In this document: positions 1 to 8,302 of the stretch, piece by piece
How the letters are laid out: the number at the start of each line of letters is the position of its first letter
How positions within the stretch are numbered: the first letter of the stretch is position 1
NCBI RefSeq assembly: GCF_000422665.1
Contig: NZ_AUGM01000008.1
Location: forward strand, 141,370-205,369
Direction of reading: 5' to 3'
Length of the DNA: 64,000 nt
Source of the DNA: Ferrimonas senticii DSM 18821
GTDB taxonomy: Bacteria; Pseudomonadota; Gammaproteobacteria; Enterobacterales; Shewanellaceae
The notes under the pieces: generated by a model
Databases searched by the model: none
What the model was told of the DNA's origin: nothing
What the model saw: the letters and a program-made list of their open reading frames with translations, nothing else
Position numbers and translations under genes: made by a program

Positions 1-773
1 TTGTTCAGCCACGCACCGGCTTGCAGTTCCACGGTCTTAGTCAACGGGTTGGATGGTGCCATGGTATCGATGGCCGAGGTGATCACGTAACCATCAATAA
101 AGCTGACCAGCCAGATGCCGCCGATGATGAACAGCGCCGAGGACAGCAGCGCGAACAACATCGCCGCCGCTTGTGCACGCTTAAGCAGTGCCCCTTCGGT
201 CTTCATCTGCAGCCACGCCGCACCGTGCATGGTCAGCATCGCAAAACACATTACCCCTGCCAGCAGGCCGTATGGGTTCAGCAGACCAAAGAAACCGCCG
301 TCGTAGTAGTTACGCATCCACTCGTCGTAGTAGAACGGCACGCCTTGGAACAGGTTGCCAAACGCCACGCCGATGATCACCGGTGGAATGAAGCCACCCA
401 AGAACAGACCCCAGTCCCAAGCGGTACGCCAGCGTGGATCTTCAATCTTAGAACGGTAATCAAAACCGATTGGGCGGAACCACAGGGCAAACAGGGTAAT
501 AACCATGGCGATGTAGAAGCCGGAGAAGGCTGCACCAAACACCATTGGCCACGCCGCAAACAGCGCGCCACCGGCGGTGATCAACCACACTTGGTTACCG
601 TCCCAGTGCGGGGCGATGGAGTTGATCATAACCCGACGTTCATTATCGGTTTTACCGATGAATGGCAGCAGTGCGCCAACACCCATATCGAAGCCATCGG
701 TCACGGCGAAACCGATCATCAGCACGACGACCAGTGCCCACCAGATCAGGCGCAGTGATTCATAATCAAACAT
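1..773 (-). CDS. cydB: Cytochrome bd quinol oxidase subunit II (partial, C-terminus beyond window)
   Basis: Subunit II of the cytochrome bd terminal oxidase, an inner-membrane quinol oxidase used at low oxygen. The reverse strand reads [18 protein letters not shown] from an ATG at 773, which is the typical CydB start, followed by hydrophobic segments and the CydB-like stretch [20 protein letters not shown]. About 257 codons are present; CydB is normally near 380 residues, so the 3' third lies outside the window. The ATG overlaps the last codons of cydA by 8 bases, so the two genes are translationally coupled. A cydX gene, if present, would also be outside. Identity is secure; only the end is missing. 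Confidence 0.95.
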   Translation of the reverse strand, partial: MFDYESLRLIWWALVVVLMIGFAVTDGFDMGVGALLPFIGKTDNERRVMINSIAPHWDGNQVWLITAGGALFAAWPMVFGAAFSGFYIAMVITLFALWFRPIGFDYRSKIEDPRWRTAWDWGLFLGGFIPPVIIGVAFGNLFQGVPFYYDEWMRNYYDGGFFGLLNPYGLLAGVMCFAMLTMHGAAWLQMKTEGALLKRAQAAAMLFALLSSALFIIGGIWLVSFIDGYVITSAIDTMAPSNPLTKTVELQAGAWLN

Positions 774-2382
774 GGCTTGGAGTCTCCTTACCGGAAGCAG
801 TCAAGGCCGCATCGAAGTTATCATCTTTGGCAACGCCGCTTTCAAAGTGGTAGCGGCCGGTTTTCAGGCTGCTTGGACCCAAGCGAGCAAAGCGGATCAT
901 CAAGAACATCTCCACCACCATCGCCGCGGTGTAGAACAGCGAGATCACCGCAATCGAGAAGATCAGATCGCCTTCAGACAAGCTGGACGCCGACATGTAG
1001 GTTGGCAGCACCTCGGCAATAGTCCAAGGCTGACGGCCATATTCCGCCACAAACCAACCACACATGATGGCGATCCACGGGAATGGCAGGGCAAACAGCA
1101 GACCTTTAAGCAGCCATGGCTTTTCATCCACCTTCTGCTTGCAGGCTTGCCAGAACGCCAAACCGATCAGTACCAGCATCACCACACCAAGGCCAACCAT
1201 CACTCGGAAGGTCCAGAACATCGGCCCGACCGCTGGGATAGAATCATCCACCGCTTTGGCGATCATGCTTTCGTCCGCTTGCGATACATCGTCGATGTAG
1301 CGCTTCAACAGCAACCCGTAACCCAGGTCTTTTTTCAGCAGTTCGTACTGCTGACGCTCAGCATCAGTGATGGTGTCGTTACGCAGTTTGATCAACAGCG
1401 CGTACGCCTGCATACCGTTACGAATACGCCCTTCGTTCTCAACTTTAATGTCTTTGATGCCCATCACCTGTTCGTCCAGCGAACGAGTGGCGATGATCCC
1501 CATCAGGTAAGGGATGCGCACCGCGAAGTCGACGGTTTCGTTGTCGCTATCGGGAATACCAAACGCGGTAAAGGCCGCTGGTGCTGGGTGGGTTTCGAAT
1601 TCCGCTTCCACCGCCGCCAGTTTCACTTTCTGCACGTCGCCCATCTCGTAGCCGGATTCATCGCCAAGGATGATCACCGATACGATAGACGCCATACCAA
1701 AGGCTGCAGCAATCGAGAAGGAACGACGAGCAAAGGCCAGATCGCGACCTTTCAGCAGGAAGTAAGAGCTGATCGCCAATACGAAGATGGCACCAGTCAC
1801 ATAGCCAGACGCCACGGTGTGCACGAATTTCACCTGCGCCACTGGGTTGAAGATCAGATCGGCGAACGACGCCATCTCCATGCGCATGGTTTCGTAGTTG
1901 AATTCGCTGCCCACTGGGTTTTGCATCCAGCCGTTGGCAATCAAAATCCACAGCGCCGACAGGTTAGAGCCAAGTGCCACTAACCAGGTCACGGCCAAAT
2001 GCTGCACTTTGGATAGGCGGTCCCAGCCAAAGAACATCAAACCGATCAGAGTGGATTCAAGGAAGAACGCCATCAGACCTTCGATTGCCAAAGGCGCACC
2101 GAAGATATCGCCGACGTAATGGGCGTAATAAGCCCAGTTGGTGCCGAACTGGAACTCCATGGTGACACCGGTGGTCACCCCCAGCGCAAAGTTGATGGCG
2201 AACAACTTGCCCCAGTACTTACACATGTCTTTATAGACTTGCTTGCCGGTCATCACATAACAGGATTCCATGATGGCAAGCAGGAAGGTCATCCCCAGAG
2301 TGAGCGGGACGAAAATGAAGTGGTACATCGCCGTAAGAGCGAACTGTAACCGCGACAGATCGACGACTTCATCGATGATCAT
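766..2382 (-). CDS. cydA: Cytochrome bd quinol oxidase subunit I
   Basis: Heme-carrying subunit I of cytochrome bd: oxidises quinol at the periplasmic face and reduces oxygen to water. It has 538 residues, similar to the long-Q-loop E. coli-type enzymes. Visible hallmarks are His21 in the first helix ([15 protein letters not shown]), the conserved histidine in [10 protein letters not shown], the methionine in [10 protein letters not shown], and the [12 protein letters not shown] signature that follows the Q loop. The ATG at 2382 has a purine-rich stretch (AAGGAGAA) just upstream. It is the first gene of cydAB. The upstream region holds FNR-like and CRP-like sites, consistent with oxygen and catabolite control. 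Confidence 0.97.
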   Translation of the reverse strand: MIIDEVVDLSRLQFALTAMYHFIFVPLTLGMTFLLAIMESCYVMTGKQVYKDMCKYWGKLFAINFALGVTTGVTMEFQFGTNWAYYAHYVGDIFGAPLAIEGLMAFFLESTLIGLMFFGWDRLSKVQHLAVTWLVALGSNLSALWILIANGWMQNPVGSEFNYETMRMEMASFADLIFNPVAQVKFVHTVASGYVTGAIFVLAISSYFLLKGRDLAFARRSFSIAAAFGMASIVSVIILGDESGYEMGDVQKVKLAAVEAEFETHPAPAAFTAFGIPDSDNETVDFAVRIPYLMGIIATRSLDEQVMGIKDIKVENEGRIRNGMQAYALLIKLRNDTITDAERQQYELLKKDLGYGLLLKRYIDDVSQADESMIAKAVDDSIPAVGPMFWTFRVMVGLGVVMLVLIGLAFWQACKQKVDEKPWLLKGLLFALPFPWIAIMCGWFVAEYGRQPWTIAEVLPTYMSASSLSEGDLIFSIAVISLFYTAAMVVEMFLMIRFARLGPSSLKTGRYHFESGVAKDDNFDAALTASGKETPSHV

Positions 2383-2622
2383 TGGGCGTTCTCCTTAACA
2401 CCGCCTTGCCATTGGCCATGGCAACACGGGTAACGCAGGTGTATGGCTAATTTTAGTGACTAACAACCGAACAGGGCCAAGTGGGCAAGCAGCAAATTGC
2501 ACGAGTCGACTTCGAGGGGGGGAAGTGCCAACAAATTTGTGGCGGTCGAACATCGGCGGTTGCTGCAAACACCTCGGTTATAACAGATAGGATCGGGCCA
2601 CTAGGACCAAACCCAGCGAGAT

Positions 2623-2636
2623 TTGACTGAGATCAA
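2623..2636. promoter_or_regulatory. FNR/Etr-type binding site
   Basis: TTGACTGAGATCAA matches the FNR consensus TTGAT-N4-ATCAA in 9 of 10 defined positions. It lies about 240 bases upstream of the cydA ATG. FNR control of cydAB is established in E. coli; the site assignment here is inference from the motif. Confidence 0.6.
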
Positions 2637-2762
2637 AATCGTTTCCAGACAAATTTCATGGTTATTTATAACATTACCAGCACTAGCTTTTTTCCCTGCC
2701 GATAGATTTAAATTAAATCCGCGACATGGCGCACATTTAAACAAATCAAAATCAAAACATTA

Positions 2763-2778
2763 TGTGACAATCGCCACA
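2763..2778. promoter_or_regulatory. CRP-like site
   Basis: TGTGA-N6-CCACA, one mismatch to the CRP consensus TGTGA-N6-TCACA. It lies in the cydA / small-ORF intergenic region, with a second CRP-like palindrome 36 bases further on. Confidence 0.5.
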
Positions 2779-2814
2779 TTTGAAAGCTGACGCCAGCGAA
2801 CACAAAAACAGCAG

Positions 2815-2830
2815 CGTGACAAAGATCACG
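2815..2830. promoter_or_regulatory. CRP-like site
   Basis: CGTGA-N6-TCACG, a perfectly symmetric CRP-like palindrome with the core GTGA/TCAC intact. It could serve cydAB or the divergent small gene. Confidence 0.5.
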
Positions 2831-3030
2831 CACCCATATTGATAACTGCAGACTAAAACCAAATTCAGCGCCACAGCAGTGCAACAATACCGCAACCTAA
2901 GCTGCATTTGTTTTACCTTGATCACGGCATGAGCGTTGCCCAGAAAAAGCAGACATGAGCCGCTACGGTGTGATGTTTAGTCGCGATTTCAGATTAGAAA
3001 ATCTATGGAACAAATAATGACTTTTCTAGT

Positions 3031-3059
3031 TTGATTGGTAAGCCACTCGCCCCTAAACT
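3031..3059 (+). promoter_or_regulatory. Sigma-70 promoter for the small gene
   Basis: A -35 box TTGATT (3031-3036), 17-base spacer and -10 box TAAACT (3054-3059). It would start transcription near 3066, giving a leader of about 80 bases before the ATG at 3144. Confidence 0.55.
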
Positions 3060-3143
3060 GCGCGCCATCTGAGCAACAGCACTGTTTGAGCGCTGCCGCT
3101 CAACAACCGCAAAGCAACAATAGCGCTAACCTGGAGCGAACCT

Positions 3144-3221
3144 ATGAAAGTCTTTATCAAAGGCTGGTCGGCCTTGTACCTGCGTAGCTTTAATGAGCTG
3201 TACAAGAACACCGTAAAGTAA
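3144..3221 (+). CDS. 25-residue small protein of unknown function
   Basis: A 25-codon frame, MKVFIKGWSALYLRSFNELY followed by KNTVK and TAA. It has a purine-rich ribosome site (GGAGCGA) 6-7 bases before the ATG, a well-spaced sigma-70 promoter about 85 bases upstream and a 12-bp stem-loop directly after the stop, so it looks like a complete one-gene transcript of about 215 bases. The peptide is basic, with aromatic and aliphatic residues spaced so it could form an amphipathic helix (F4, W8, L11, Y12, L13, F16, L19, Y20). It has no clear membrane span. I do not recognise it, and it is not CydX, which is a single-pass hydrophobic peptide. It could be a regulatory leader or a small RNA that also encodes a peptide. 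Confidence 0.6.
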   Translation: MKVFIKGWSALYLRSFNELYKNTVK

Positions 3222-3244
3222 TCCGAATTAGTTAACGGATCTCA

Positions 3245-3280
3245 ACAACGCCGAGCCTGCAATGCAGCGCTCGGCGTTGT
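3245..3280 (+). terminator. Stem-loop terminator after the 25-aa gene
   Basis: A perfect 12-bp inverted repeat, ACAACGCCGAGC / GCTCGGCGTTGT, with a 12-base loop, beginning 24 bases after the stop codon. The T-tract that follows is weak (cgcattt). Confidence 0.65.
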
Positions 3281-3382
3281 CGCATTTAGCTGATGAGTAA
3301 TCGCCGCTGATAACGACAAAAGCATGGACATCTACACAGTGGTTGAGATATAACCAAAACACTGTATGCCTATACATATAAA

Positions 3383-4090
3383 ATGATGTCTACCTATCAG
3401 CTTCGTCACCAACCCCCCTGTGATTGGCTCAGCGGTCTTGGCAGTCAATCCGTTGCCATGGCGGCTTTTGCTCTCGCCGATAACCAGCAACCGCTGGCCA
3501 GCCTGCGTCACCACAACCGCGGCTCATTTCATAACAGCTGGCTGCAACTGACACCGCAATCCGGTTTTGGCCTATTGCTACTGGAACTGCACCGGGTGCT
3601 TAAACCGGATCGAGAGTGTTTTATTTTGCTCAATCCGCCACAGCTGGCGGCGATGCAGTTATTGGCGCAAGCCGCAGACTTTCGCCTGGGGCCACTGCGG
3701 GTGGTGCAGCTGAAAAACCGTCGTGGCAACATCAAGCAACGACTGCTCTTGCATCTGCGCAAAGGCCGACCACCGGCGGCATGGCAACAGCAACAACTGC
3801 TGTTTGAACTGGCCAGCGATACCGCCCAGTTTCCGCACGGGCTGTTAGAACCACTGCTGCAACAATGCTCTAGCGCTGACGAATTGGTGATAGATCCGCT
3901 GCTGTTGGATGGCAGTGTGGCCACGCTGGCGTTGCAGCAAGGTCGCCGCTTTGCTGGCGCGGCCGCCGACGCTGACAAATTCAGCCAACTAAAATGCCAG
4001 CTTAGCCAGTTAGATAACGTGACCGAATTGATGCAGCAACGATCGCCAACCGCCAGCGCGCAAGCCCTAGGGCAGATGCCACTGCTGTGA
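3383..4090 (+). CDS. Degenerate N4/N6 DNA methyltransferase-like protein
   Basis: A 235-residue protein whose layout resembles beta-class amino-methyltransferases without their catalytic motifs. The stretch LLLLELHRVLKPDRECFILL (about residues 65-85) matches the helix and strand after the catalytic motif of these enzymes (...RVLKPGG...). Near the C-terminus, ELVIDPLLLDGSVATLALQQ then GRRFAGAAAD mirrors the SAM-binding motif of the form VLDPF-GSGTT-ALGRRFIGIE, but the glycine-rich turn is replaced by LLLDGS. No DPPY/SPPY catalytic motif is seen where it would fall (about residues 40-60). It is therefore likely a catalytically dead relative, or a member of an undescribed family. The gene stands alone between the small gene and the Lap operon. 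The start could be either of two adjacent ATGs (3383, 3386), with no clear ribosome site. Confidence 0.55.
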   Translation: MMSTYQLRHQPPCDWLSGLGSQSVAMAAFALADNQQPLASLRHHNRGSFHNSWLQLTPQSGFGLLLLELHRVLKPDRECFILLNPPQLAAMQLLAQAADFRLGPLRVVQLKNRRGNIKQRLLLHLRKGRPPAAWQQQQLLFELASDTAQFPHGLLEPLLQQCSSADELVIDPLLLDGSVATLALQQGRRFAGAAADADKFSQLKCQLSQLDNVTELMQQRSPTASAQALGQMPLL

Positions 4091-4113
4091 CCTGCAACGA
4101 CCGCTGAACTACG

Positions 4114-4185
4114 TCCGTCAGCTAACACTGAGCTATATCGGTCAGCTAATGCTGAGCTATCTCAGTCAGCGAATGCTGAATTGGG
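4114..4185. repeat. Three tandem 24-bp repeats
   Basis: Three successive 24-base units (4114, 4138, 4162) share the core GTCAGCTAATGCTGA with a few changes; the third is the most diverged. They lie about 100 bases before the Lap operon, so they may be a regulator-binding array, or simply slippage repeats. Confidence 0.7.
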
Positions 4186-4286
4186 CGTAGTCCTGCAAAC
4201 TGCCGTGCAATATCAACAAGGTTGCTGAATTATCAGCCAACGCCTTTGACTACACTCACCTCATGATCGCTCACGGATGAGATATC

Positions 4287-5705
4287 ATGAGGCAGCCAAC
4301 CAATACCGCTAACAACACCGCTAGCAACACCGAGCCTAGCCCGCACAAGGACGATGCCGACTTCATTAACGATGCGCAAATGGCGCTGTTGATTGAGTCC
4401 CCAAAAGCTGGTCGCTACTTGTTGTGGCTGTTGTTGCTGTTTCTGCTAGCCGCGTTGCTGTGGGCCAACCACAGCCAGTTAGATACGGTGACCTCTGGCG
4501 AGGGCAAAGTGATCCCATCAGCACAGATGCAAGTGGTGCAAAACCTTGAAGGTGGACTGCTGGATCAACTGCTGGTGAAAGAGGGTCAAAGCGTTGCTGC
4601 TGGGCAACTGCTGATGGTGATCGACGACACTCGCTTTCAGGCTGACTATCGCGAACGCGAACAACAGCAATTGGAACTGCAAGCCCAAGCCATCCGCCTA
4701 AAAGCCGAGCTAGCAGCGGTGATCACTGCCAACCAATCGTCAACCAGCCAACCGCGCGCCGCAATCACCCTAGGGCAGTTGAATTTTCCCGACGATTGGC
4801 CCGCCCATAAGCAGGCGCTGATCCGCCGCCAACAGGCGGAATACCAAAGTGCGCTGGGCAACTTGCGAAACCAAGTACGGCAGCTGGAACAACAGATCCA
4901 GCAGCGCCAACAGGATTATCTGGAAGCCGATGCGCGAGTGGCTAACCTGCGCCAATCCTACCGCCTAGCCAAAAGCGAATATGACCTAACCAAACCACTG
5001 GCCGACGAAGGGGTGGTTTCGCAGGTTGAGATCCTAAAGCTGCAGCGGCAAACCAACGACACCCTGCGCGAACTCAATACCGTTAAACTGCAGTTGCCCA
5101 GCCTCAAAGCCGGCACCAATGAAGCGGTATTTCGCCGCGATGAAGCACTCACCAGTTTTATCAGCGAGCGCCAAGCCTCACTCAACCAAGTCGAGGGCGA
5201 ACTGGCGGCGATGAATGAACGACGCATCGATCTAGCCGATAAGGTAAAGCGTACCCAAGTGACTTCGCCGGTTAGCGGCATCGTCCAAACCATCCACATC
5301 AATACCATCGGCGGGGTGATTCAGCCCGGTGCCGATCTGATTGAGATCGTGCCTAGCGACGACAACCTGCTCATTGAAGCCAAGATCGCCCCTCAAGACA
5401 TCGCCTTTTTACGGCCAGGCTTAAGCTCGATCGTCAAACTCAGTGCCTACGACTTCACGCGCTACGGCGGCCTCAATGGCACGCTGGAACACATCAGCGC
5501 CGATACCATCATCGATGAAGAGGGCAACCCCTTTTATCTGGTGCGAGTGCGCACCAGCGCCAATCACCTAGGTCACAACCAGCAATTTGCCATTATCCCC
5601 GGGATGACTGCTTCGGTAGACATCATCAGCGGCAAACGCACGGTGCTGGATTACCTCACCAAACCGATGCGGGTTGCCTCGCAAACCGCGCTAAGAGAAC
5701 TGTGA
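4287..5705 (+). CDS. lapC: Type I secretion membrane fusion protein (LapC/HlyD family)
   Basis: Periplasmic adaptor that links the LapB ABC transporter to the TolC-like channel in type I secretion of large adhesins. It has 472 residues: a cytoplasmic N-tail, one membrane helix (about residues 47-65, LLWLLLLFLLAALLW region), a lipoyl-like half-motif (EGKVIPSAQMQVVQNLEGG), a long Gln-rich coiled coil (about 115-330), the second lipoyl half (VTSPVSGIVQTIHINTIGG), and a C-terminal beta domain. The layout and length are typical of HlyD/LapC proteins. First gene of a six-gene operon whose members are nearly all overlapping. The name is by family and context; sequence identity to a characterised LapC was not computed. 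Confidence 0.85.
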   Translation: MRQPTNTANNTASNTEPSPHKDDADFINDAQMALLIESPKAGRYLLWLLLLFLLAALLWANHSQLDTVTSGEGKVIPSAQMQVVQNLEGGLLDQLLVKEGQSVAAGQLLMVIDDTRFQADYREREQQQLELQAQAIRLKAELAAVITANQSSTSQPRAAITLGQLNFPDDWPAHKQALIRRQQAEYQSALGNLRNQVRQLEQQIQQRQQDYLEADARVANLRQSYRLAKSEYDLTKPLADEGVVSQVEILKLQRQTNDTLRELNTVKLQLPSLKAGTNEAVFRRDEALTSFISERQASLNQVEGELAAMNERRIDLADKVKRTQVTSPVSGIVQTIHINTIGGVIQPGADLIEIVPSDDNLLIEAKIAPQDIAFLRPGLSSIVKLSAYDFTRYGGLNGTLEHISADTIIDEEGNPFYLVRVRTSANHLGHNQQFAIIPGMTASVDIISGKRTVLDYLTKPMRVASQTALREL

Positions 5706-5716
5706 AAGGAGCCCCA

Positions 5717-7039
5717 ATGACAACTCGAACTGCCTTAGTTGCGGCAGCCATCTCCGTTACATTGATGGCACCAGCCCTAGCCGAACCTCGGTCTCTGGAA
5801 CAGCAGGTGGCACTGACCATTGGCAGCAATCCGCAGATCATGCGCGAATTTAATGAACTGCAAAGCCGCAGTGAGGCGATCCGCGAAGCCCAAAGCGGTT
5901 ATCTACCCAGCCTCGACTTGGATGCCGGCATCGGCTATCAAAATCTCGATAATGACAGCACCAACCTACCCGGCAACGATCAAGACTTTGATCCATGGGA
6001 CGTCAGCCTGACGCTGCGCCAATACCTATTCCAAGGGTTTGAGATCAGCGAGAACACCAGCCGCAGTCGCGCCGAAGCCGAAGCCCAACGCTATCAACTG
6101 CTGTCCGACGCGGAAGATCTTGCCCTGCGGGTTGCCGAAGTTTATTTGGCGTTGCTGCGAACCCAACAAACCTACCAACTGTCGACTGCCAATCGCGACA
6201 GCCATCAGCGGATCTTCGATGACATTCAGCGGCGCACCGATCAAGGGATCGGCACCAGTGCCGATCTGTCGCAGATCAGCGCTCGCCTTGCCGAAGCCAA
6301 TGCCAATTTACTGGCTGCAGAAAACAACTGGCATGACGCCGAGGAGGAGTACCTGCGCGTCGTCGGCGAACTGCCGGCAGAGCTCATCCGCCCCGAGGTA
6401 GATGCCGAATTTCTGCCCAGCAGCATCGAAGAAGCGATCGGCATTGCCCGTGCCGGCAACCCTACTATTAAGCTGGCAACCCAAGACATTGATGCCGCCC
6501 ACGCTGAGCGCGAGGTCGCCAAAAGTAACTTCTACCCAGAATTGTTTGTCGAGGTGAAACAAACCTGGGAGGAGGAGACCAACGGCCGCCGCGACCGCCA
6601 AGATGACTTCAGTGTGATGCTGCGGCTACGTTACAACCTATTCAACGGCTTTGCCAATCACGCCGAAGTAAAGCGCTTGGCCTATCAGGTTGGGATCGCT
6701 AAAGACATTCGTGACGATGCCATCCGCCAACTGGACGAAGGCACTCGACTGGCTTGGAATGCGTGGCAATTTACCAACCGCCAACTGGGTTACCTGCAAG
6801 GCCATGTGGAAGCCGCTGCCAGCACCGTTGATGCCTACAACAAGCAGTTTGATATCGGCAAACGCACCCTGCTGGATCTGCTCAATACCGAAAATGAACT
6901 GTTTGAAGCCCAAAGCGCTTATCTGGATGCCGAGTACGCCGAAATCGAAGCGCGCTATCGGGTACTTAACGCCACCGGCGTATTGCTGGATGCGCTGCGC
7001 CTAACCGTCCCTGAACCTTGGACCGAGAGCCGGAGGTAA
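5717..7039 (+). CDS. lapE: TolC-family outer membrane channel (LapE-like)
   Basis: Outer-membrane efflux channel of the type I secretion system. The chosen ATG at 5717 sits just after a strong AAAGGAG ribosome site and starts a clear signal peptide (MTTRTALVAAAISVTLMAPA, cut near ALA-EP). The rest is a two-repeat OEP protein with long helices; SLTLRQYLFQGFE and MLRLRYNLFNGFA are the two paired repeat signatures (beta strand plus YxLFxGF). At 440 residues it has the normal family length. An in-frame GTG 15 bases earlier is unlikely as the start because it lies before the ribosome site. Begins 11 bases after lapC. Confidence 0.88.
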   Translation: MTTRTALVAAAISVTLMAPALAEPRSLEQQVALTIGSNPQIMREFNELQSRSEAIREAQSGYLPSLDLDAGIGYQNLDNDSTNLPGNDQDFDPWDVSLTLRQYLFQGFEISENTSRSRAEAEAQRYQLLSDAEDLALRVAEVYLALLRTQQTYQLSTANRDSHQRIFDDIQRRTDQGIGTSADLSQISARLAEANANLLAAENNWHDAEEEYLRVVGELPAELIRPEVDAEFLPSSIEEAIGIARAGNPTIKLATQDIDAAHAEREVAKSNFYPELFVEVKQTWEEETNGRRDRQDDFSVMLRLRYNLFNGFANHAEVKRLAYQVGIAKDIRDDAIRQLDEGTRLAWNAWQFTNRQLGYLQGHVEAAASTVDAYNKQFDIGKRTLLDLLNTENELFEAQSAYLDAEYAEIEARYRVLNATGVLLDALRLTVPEPWTESRR

Positions 7040-7044
7040 TTACC

Positions 7045-7650
7045 ATGCATAAGCACGTTCACAATCGGCTCGCCCTCGTCGCTGTCGCCCTGCTCGTTAG
7101 CGGGTGCAGCATGCAGGCCGATCCGCCCCCAAACTACACCCAAGCCGCCGATCTGTTCGATAACGACCTCGATGGCGTGATCAATCAGCGCGACGACTGC
7201 GGCCAAACCCTGACGGGCGCCTCAGTCAACAACAGCGGCTGCGGCGATGCCTTAGCCCGCGACACCACGGTGCCCAGCATCGTCTTTTTCGATAATGACC
7301 GCGACCAGATCCGCGCCGATCAACGCCACGCCATTGACGATGCCCTAGCACGGCTTAATGCCGAGCCGAAGATGACCATCACCTTGGTGGGTCACACCAG
7401 CGCCGTCGCCAGCGCCGAATACAATCTGGCGCTGTCAAAGCGGCGGGTCGACAACGTTAAACAGGCTCTACTGGATGGGGGCATCAACCCACAGCGGATC
7501 AGCAGCGACTATCGCGGCGAAATGGAGCTGAAATTCAGCGGTGACAGCGAACAGGATCATCGCAACAACCGCCGTGTTGAGATCCGCTACCTCAGCCAGC
7601 AATCGACACCAGTGATGCGTTGGCACATCAACAGTGTCGATCCGCAATAG
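7045..7650 (+). CDS. OmpA-family peptidoglycan-binding lipoprotein in the Lap operon
   Basis: A 201-residue lipoprotein. The ATG at 7045 follows a GGAGGT ribosome site; the signal peptide ends in the lipobox LLVSGC. After it comes a thrombospondin-3-like acidic segment (DLFDNDLDGVINQRDDCG), likely Ca-binding, then an OmpA C-terminal domain (SIVFFDNDRDQIRADQRHAI ... NLALSKRRVDNVKQAL ... NNRRVEIRYL) that binds peptidoglycan in known homologues. It is encoded between the TolC-like channel and the LapG-like protease, so it probably anchors or supports the secretion channel at the cell wall. Several gammaproteobacterial Lap-like loci carry such a protein; its exact role is not known to me. Confidence 0.85.
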   Translation: MHKHVHNRLALVAVALLVSGCSMQADPPPNYTQAADLFDNDLDGVINQRDDCGQTLTGASVNNSGCGDALARDTTVPSIVFFDNDRDQIRADQRHAIDDALARLNAEPKMTITLVGHTSAVASAEYNLALSKRRVDNVKQALLDGGINPQRISSDYRGEMELKFSGDSEQDHRNNRRVEIRYLSQQSTPVMRWHINSVDPQ

Positions 7651-8302
7651 GCACTGGGGTTGGCTGCTTTGCTTACTGTTCACCGCACCGCTGTTGGCCC
7701 AGTCGATGCACGAGGTGGTGGCGCAACGTTACGGCGCCGCCGCCAGCGCCCGTTTGCAACACTGGCAGCAACAACTGCAACAGTGGCAGTCGTTAGCCAC
7801 CAGCACGCAACTGCAACGGGTTAATGATTTGGCTAATCAGATGCAAAGTCTTACGGATCAAGCGCTATGGGGCAGCAACGACTACTGGGCTACCACGGCT
7901 GAGTTTGTCGGTGCCGGTGGCGGCGATTGTGAAGACTTTAGCATCGCCAAGTTTGATGCGCTGCTGCAACTGGGGATCGCCCCACAGCAGCTGCGGTTGG
8001 TGTACGTCAAAGCCGAACAACTGCAGGAGTACCACATGGTGTTGGCCTACTACCCCAAACCGGACGCCATCCCGCTGCTGCTGGATAACCTCAACCCGGC
8101 CATCTTAAGCGCCGATAAACGGCCTGACCTGACCCCAGTGTTTAGCTTCAATGCCGCCCAACTGTGGCTTAACGTCAACCGTTTTCAAAGCCAGTCAGTC
8201 GGCAACATCAACAACTTCAGTCAATGGCAGCAACTGCAACACCGCGACCAGCCACGACTGCCAAAACTGCAACTGCCATTTGCCCAAGGAACTGTCCGAT
8301 GA
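7634..8302 (+). CDS. lapG: LapG-type periplasmic cysteine protease (transglutaminase-like)
   Basis: Calcium-dependent periplasmic protease that, in the Pseudomonas Lap system, cuts the N-terminal anchor of the giant adhesin and releases the cell from a surface. It has 222 residues with a signal peptide (WGWLLCLLFTAPLLAQS). The catalytic triad is visible: Cys99 in GGGDCEDF, His134 in EYHMVLAYY and Asp151 in LLLDNLNP. The D-C-E residues around the cysteine match the Ca-binding acids known for LapG. The family stretch DYWATTAEF is present. The GTG start at 7634 overlaps the OmpA-like gene by 17 bases. The stop overlaps the lapD ATG. Confidence 0.9.
   Translation: MSIRNRHWGWLLCLLFTAPLLAQSMHEVVAQRYGAAASARLQHWQQQLQQWQSLATSTQLQRVNDLANQMQSLTDQALWGSNDYWATTAEFVGAGGGDCEDFSIAKFDALLQLGIAPQQLRLVYVKAEQLQEYHMVLAYYPKPDAIPLLLDNLNPAILSADKRPDLTPVFSFNAAQLWLNVNRFQSQSVGNINNFSQWQQLQHRDQPRLPKLQLPFAQGTVR

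Larger units (their letters stand above)
2383..3030. other. Long non-coding control region upstream of cydA
   Basis: About 650 bases with no convincing reading frame, AT-richer than the flanking genes. It holds an FNR-like palindrome and two CRP-like palindromes (listed separately). I see no tRNA or stable RNA. The length suggests complex control of cydAB and possibly of the small gene on the other side. Confidence 0.6.

Noticed and set aside
21..758. 245-codon plus-strand frame opposite cydB
   Set aside because: Low-complexity, Gln/His-rich translation; the minus strand encodes a clear CydB.
772..1983. 403-codon plus-strand frame opposite cydA
   Set aside because: Antisense shadow of cydA, rich in His/Gln/Arg with no domain.
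3144..3221. cydX for the small gene near cydAB
   Set aside because: It is upstream and divergent, and the peptide is charged and not a membrane helix, unlike CydX.
3529..4128. 199-codon minus-strand frame
   Set aside because: Ser/Cys-rich translation antisense to the methyltransferase-like gene; no ribosome site.
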